6,030 nucleotides of DNA from Paracoccaceae bacterium (GTDB taxonomy: Bacteria > Pseudomonadota > Alphaproteobacteria > Rhodobacterales > Rhodobacteraceae): assembly GCA_024644285.1 (NCBI GenBank), contig JAHELH010000155.1, forward strand, positions 1 to 6,030. Direction: 5' to 3'. Made by a program: the position numbers and the translations under genes. Under the pieces are notes generated by a model, which had not been told where the DNA came from, did not search any database, and worked only from the letters and a program-made list of their open reading frames with translations. Shown piece by piece: positions 4,394 through 6,030 of this stretch. Position 1 is the stretch's first letter, and every line of letters begins with the position of its first letter.

Positions 4394-5836
4394 ATGGCAT
4401 TGATCGGGGCGACGAAGGGACGGCAGGTCTTGTGGGCAACGGTGCTTTGCTGGTGCCTCGCCCTGCCCGGAGCGGCGGGCGCGCTGGAGTTGGACGACGT
4501 CATGGCCTCGGCCGAGGCGGGCGATGCGGCGGCGCAGGGGCTGCTGGGGCAAGGCTATCTCTACGGCATGGGCGGGCTCAAGCAGGATGTCGCAGCGGGG
4601 CTCGATCTGCTGGACAAGGCCGCGGCCGGCGGCGATGCCGAGGCGCAGGCGGTGCTGGGCGAGGCGCTGTTCTACGGCCTCTACGGCGCGGCCGATCCGC
4701 AGCAGGGCCTGCGGCTGCTGAACGCCGCCGTCGAGGCCGGGCATGTCGGGGCGCACCGGAAGCTTGGCACCGTGCTGCTGTGGGGCGGCCCGGTCGAGGC
4801 CGATCCCCAACGCGCCCGGCGCCTGTTGGCCCGGGCCTCCGAGGCCGGCGATGTCGAGGCGCAGCGAACTCTGGGCGAGCAGCTTGTGACCGGGTGGGTT
4901 CTCGACCCCGACCCCGACACCGGCCTGCAGCTGCTGGAACAGGCCGTGGCCGCCGGAGACCCCGCCGCCAAGCTCAAGCTGGGAAAGATCCTGACTTACG
5001 GCACCAACGCCGAGCCCGACCAGGACCGCGCCCGCGTCCTGTTCGAGGCGGCGGCGGAGGCCGGCCATGGTGAGGGGCTGGAGGTCTACGGAACCCAACT
5101 GATGTGGTCCGGCCAGGACCCGGAGGCGGCCGAGGCCTATCTGCGCCGCGCGGGCGAGCTGGGCCGGGGCAGCGCCTGGACGACGATCGCCGAGGGCATG
5201 CTCTATGGCTATCTGAAGGGCAAATCGGCCGAGGACTTCCGCGAGGTCGCCGACCTGGCCAGCGCCGCGGGTGACGAGAAGATCGCGCTAGTCGAGGCCA
5301 ACCGGCACATGTGGGGCCGCCTGGGCGCGGGCGCCAGCGGGCGGCAGACCCTCGCGGTGCTCGAACAGGCTGCCGAGGCCGGCAACCGGCTGGCCGCCCG
5401 CCGGCTGATCGCGCTGACCCGCGACGGCAACGGCTACAGCATCCGGCGAAGACCGGAGACGGCCGAAATCTATCTGGCGCGCTATTCCGACCTGCTGGAC
5501 CCGCAGGACATCCGGGTGCTGGAGACGACCCTGGATATCGCCACGGCGCGCCGGATCAGCGACTTCGCCCGGCTGGCGGACGTGGTGCAGGCCGAGATCG
5601 GGCTGGAGACGCCCGAAAAGGGGGCGGAACTGTTCAACGCCAACCCGAACTTCGCGGTCTACCTGCTGCAGGGCCGGATGCGGGAGAACGGGACCTACCG
5701 CGGCGCGATCAACGGCCGCGCGACCGAGAAGACGATGCGCGCGCTGGTGCGGGAATGCCGGAAGGCCGGCACCCTGGACAATTGCAGCGACGGTCCCCTG
5801 CGCGCCGACGTGGTCGGCACGCTGCTGGCCATGTGA
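4394..5836 (+). CDS. exported Sel1-repeat protein with C-terminal peptidoglycan-binding-like segment
   Basis: The product has 480 residues. Residues 1-30 look like a Sec signal peptide: basic K8/R10, hydrophobic core about 11-24, and likely cleavage after PGAAGA, before LELDD. No lipobox fits C19 or C21. Residues about 35-366 contain roughly nine Sel1/TPR-like repeats of 33-38 residues, marked by recurrent E/A-AGD-x-x-A-x-x-x-LG and a closing A-x-x-LL-x-x-A-A helix; the first five are the most regular. Such repeats form alpha-solenoid scaffolds for protein contacts. Residues about 419-456 (LLQGRMRENGTYRGAINGRA at 424-443, then T447 and AL 450-451) resemble a degenerate PG_binding_1 module. 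The only mature cysteines, C455 and C464, could form a disulfide. The start is supported by GAGAGG at 4380-4385. It is divergent from the ribosomal genes, so a functional link is not implied. The exact partner is unknown. Confidence 0.85.
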   Translation: MALIGATKGRQVLWATVLCWCLALPGAAGALELDDVMASAEAGDAAAQGLLGQGYLYGMGGLKQDVAAGLDLLDKAAAGGDAEAQAVLGEALFYGLYGAADPQQGLRLLNAAVEAGHVGAHRKLGTVLLWGGPVEADPQRARRLLARASEAGDVEAQRTLGEQLVTGWVLDPDPDTGLQLLEQAVAAGDPAAKLKLGKILTYGTNAEPDQDRARVLFEAAAEAGHGEGLEVYGTQLMWSGQDPEAAEAYLRRAGELGRGSAWTTIAEGMLYGYLKGKSAEDFREVADLASAAGDEKIALVEANRHMWGRLGAGASGRQTLAVLEQAAEAGNRLAARRLIALTRDGNGYSIRRRPETAEIYLARYSDLLDPQDIRVLETTLDIATARRISDFARLADVVQAEIGLETPEKGAELFNANPNFAVYLLQGRMRENGTYRGAINGRATEKTMRALVRECRKAGTLDNCSDGPLRADVVGTLLAM

Positions 5837-5839
5837 ACT

Positions 5840-5877
5840 GTCCGGGCGGATTGCCGGACTGCTGAAGACCGGTCAGC
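5840..5877. terminator. tandem hairpins between convergent genes, weak terminator candidate
   Basis: Just after the Sel1-gene stop codon, GTCCGG (5840-5845) pairs with CCGGAC (5854-5859) around an 8-base loop, and GCTGA (5861-5865) pairs with TCAGC (5873-5877) around a 7-base loop. They lie between two convergent genes, where a bidirectional terminator is expected, but neither stem is followed by a T-tract on either strand. Rho-dependent termination is equally possible. Confidence 0.3.
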
Positions 5878-5898
5878 GGAGCCCGATTTCGCACGCGC

Positions 5899-6030
5899 CT
5901 ACCCGTGGTGCTGCATCCACCAGTCGTCGGGATCGCTGCGGAACGGGTAAACGTGCACCATCCAACCGAAGAGCGTGGGGTGAAAGCGACCGCCCTCGGC
6001 CCGGCAGGCGGCTTGGGTGGCGATGGCGCC
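5899..6030 (-). CDS. hypothetical protein, C-terminal 43 residues only
   Basis: On the minus strand an open frame enters from the right edge and ends at TAG (complement of 5899-5901). The visible 43 residues include QAACRAEGGRFHPTLFGWM (6-24), then VHVYPFRSDPDDWWMQHHG to the end. The density of aromatic and histidine residues and the HPxxFGWMVHVYPF stretch look like a conserved, folded C-terminus rather than a chance frame. The gene would converge on the Sel1-repeat gene with a 62-base gap. I do not recognise the family with certainty and assign no function; most of the gene lies outside the window. Confidence 0.6.
   Translation of the reverse strand, partial: GAIATQAACRAEGGRFHPTLFGWMVHVYPFRSDPDDWWMQHHG

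Noticed and set aside
4212..4439. Small minus-strand open frame across the Sel1 promoter and start
   Set aside because: It has no recognisable content and overlaps the terminator-like hairpin, the candidate promoter and the start of the real gene.
4292..5098. Minus-strand open frame of 268 codons opposite the Sel1-repeat gene
   Set aside because: The plus-strand frame has a signal peptide, a regular repeat structure and a ribosome binding site; the minus frame only mirrors its repeats.

Overview
The window is a high-GC stretch of a proteobacterial chromosome carrying most of the spc-type ribosomal protein operon on the minus strand (about positions 1-4028). It is followed by a divergently transcribed gene for an exported Sel1-repeat protein on the plus strand (4394-5836) and by the C-terminal end of another minus-strand gene at the right edge (5899-6030). 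The gene order, the protein lengths and the sequence style (a 101-residue zinc-free S14, a 187-residue L5 starting MLDAASYTPR, and a TTGCCA-17-TATACG promoter) point to an alphaproteobacterium, most likely of the Rhodobacterales. This placement is inferred from recognition, not from a search.

Reading leftward along the minus strand from 4028, the genes are rpmC (L29), rpsQ (S17), rplN (L14), rplX (L24), rplE (L5), rpsN (S14), rpsH (S8), rplF (L6), rplR (L18) and rpsE (S5, cut by the left edge). The order is canonical and no gene is missing or broken. Most junctions are tight: a TGATG junction for rplN/rplX, an 8-base overlap for rplX/rplE, and gaps of 3 to 20 bases elsewhere. Two gaps are larger: 75 bases between rpsQ and rplN, and 177 bases between rplR and rpsE. 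The second gap holds an alternating inverted-repeat cluster (557-614) and further hairpins up to the rpsE ribosome binding site.

The cluster does not continue upstream of rpmC into rplP as in the classical S10-spc arrangement. A 365-base divergent intergenic region lies there instead. It holds a good promoter reading into rpmC, a plus-strand terminator-like hairpin with no obvious gene in front of it, and an extended -10 candidate for the Sel1 gene. The spc genes therefore seem to form a separate transcription unit starting at rpmC, about 70 bases upstream of its start codon.

The Sel1 gene encodes a 480-residue protein with a clear signal peptide, about nine Sel1/TPR-like repeats and a C-terminal segment resembling a degenerate peptidoglycan-binding module. 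It is probably a periplasmic scaffold unrelated to the ribosome. No tRNA, rRNA, CRISPR array, transposase or phage gene was seen. Apart from the repeat cluster, the orphan terminator and the split operon, the ribosomal part looks ordinary; I did not find a convincing new multi-gene system.
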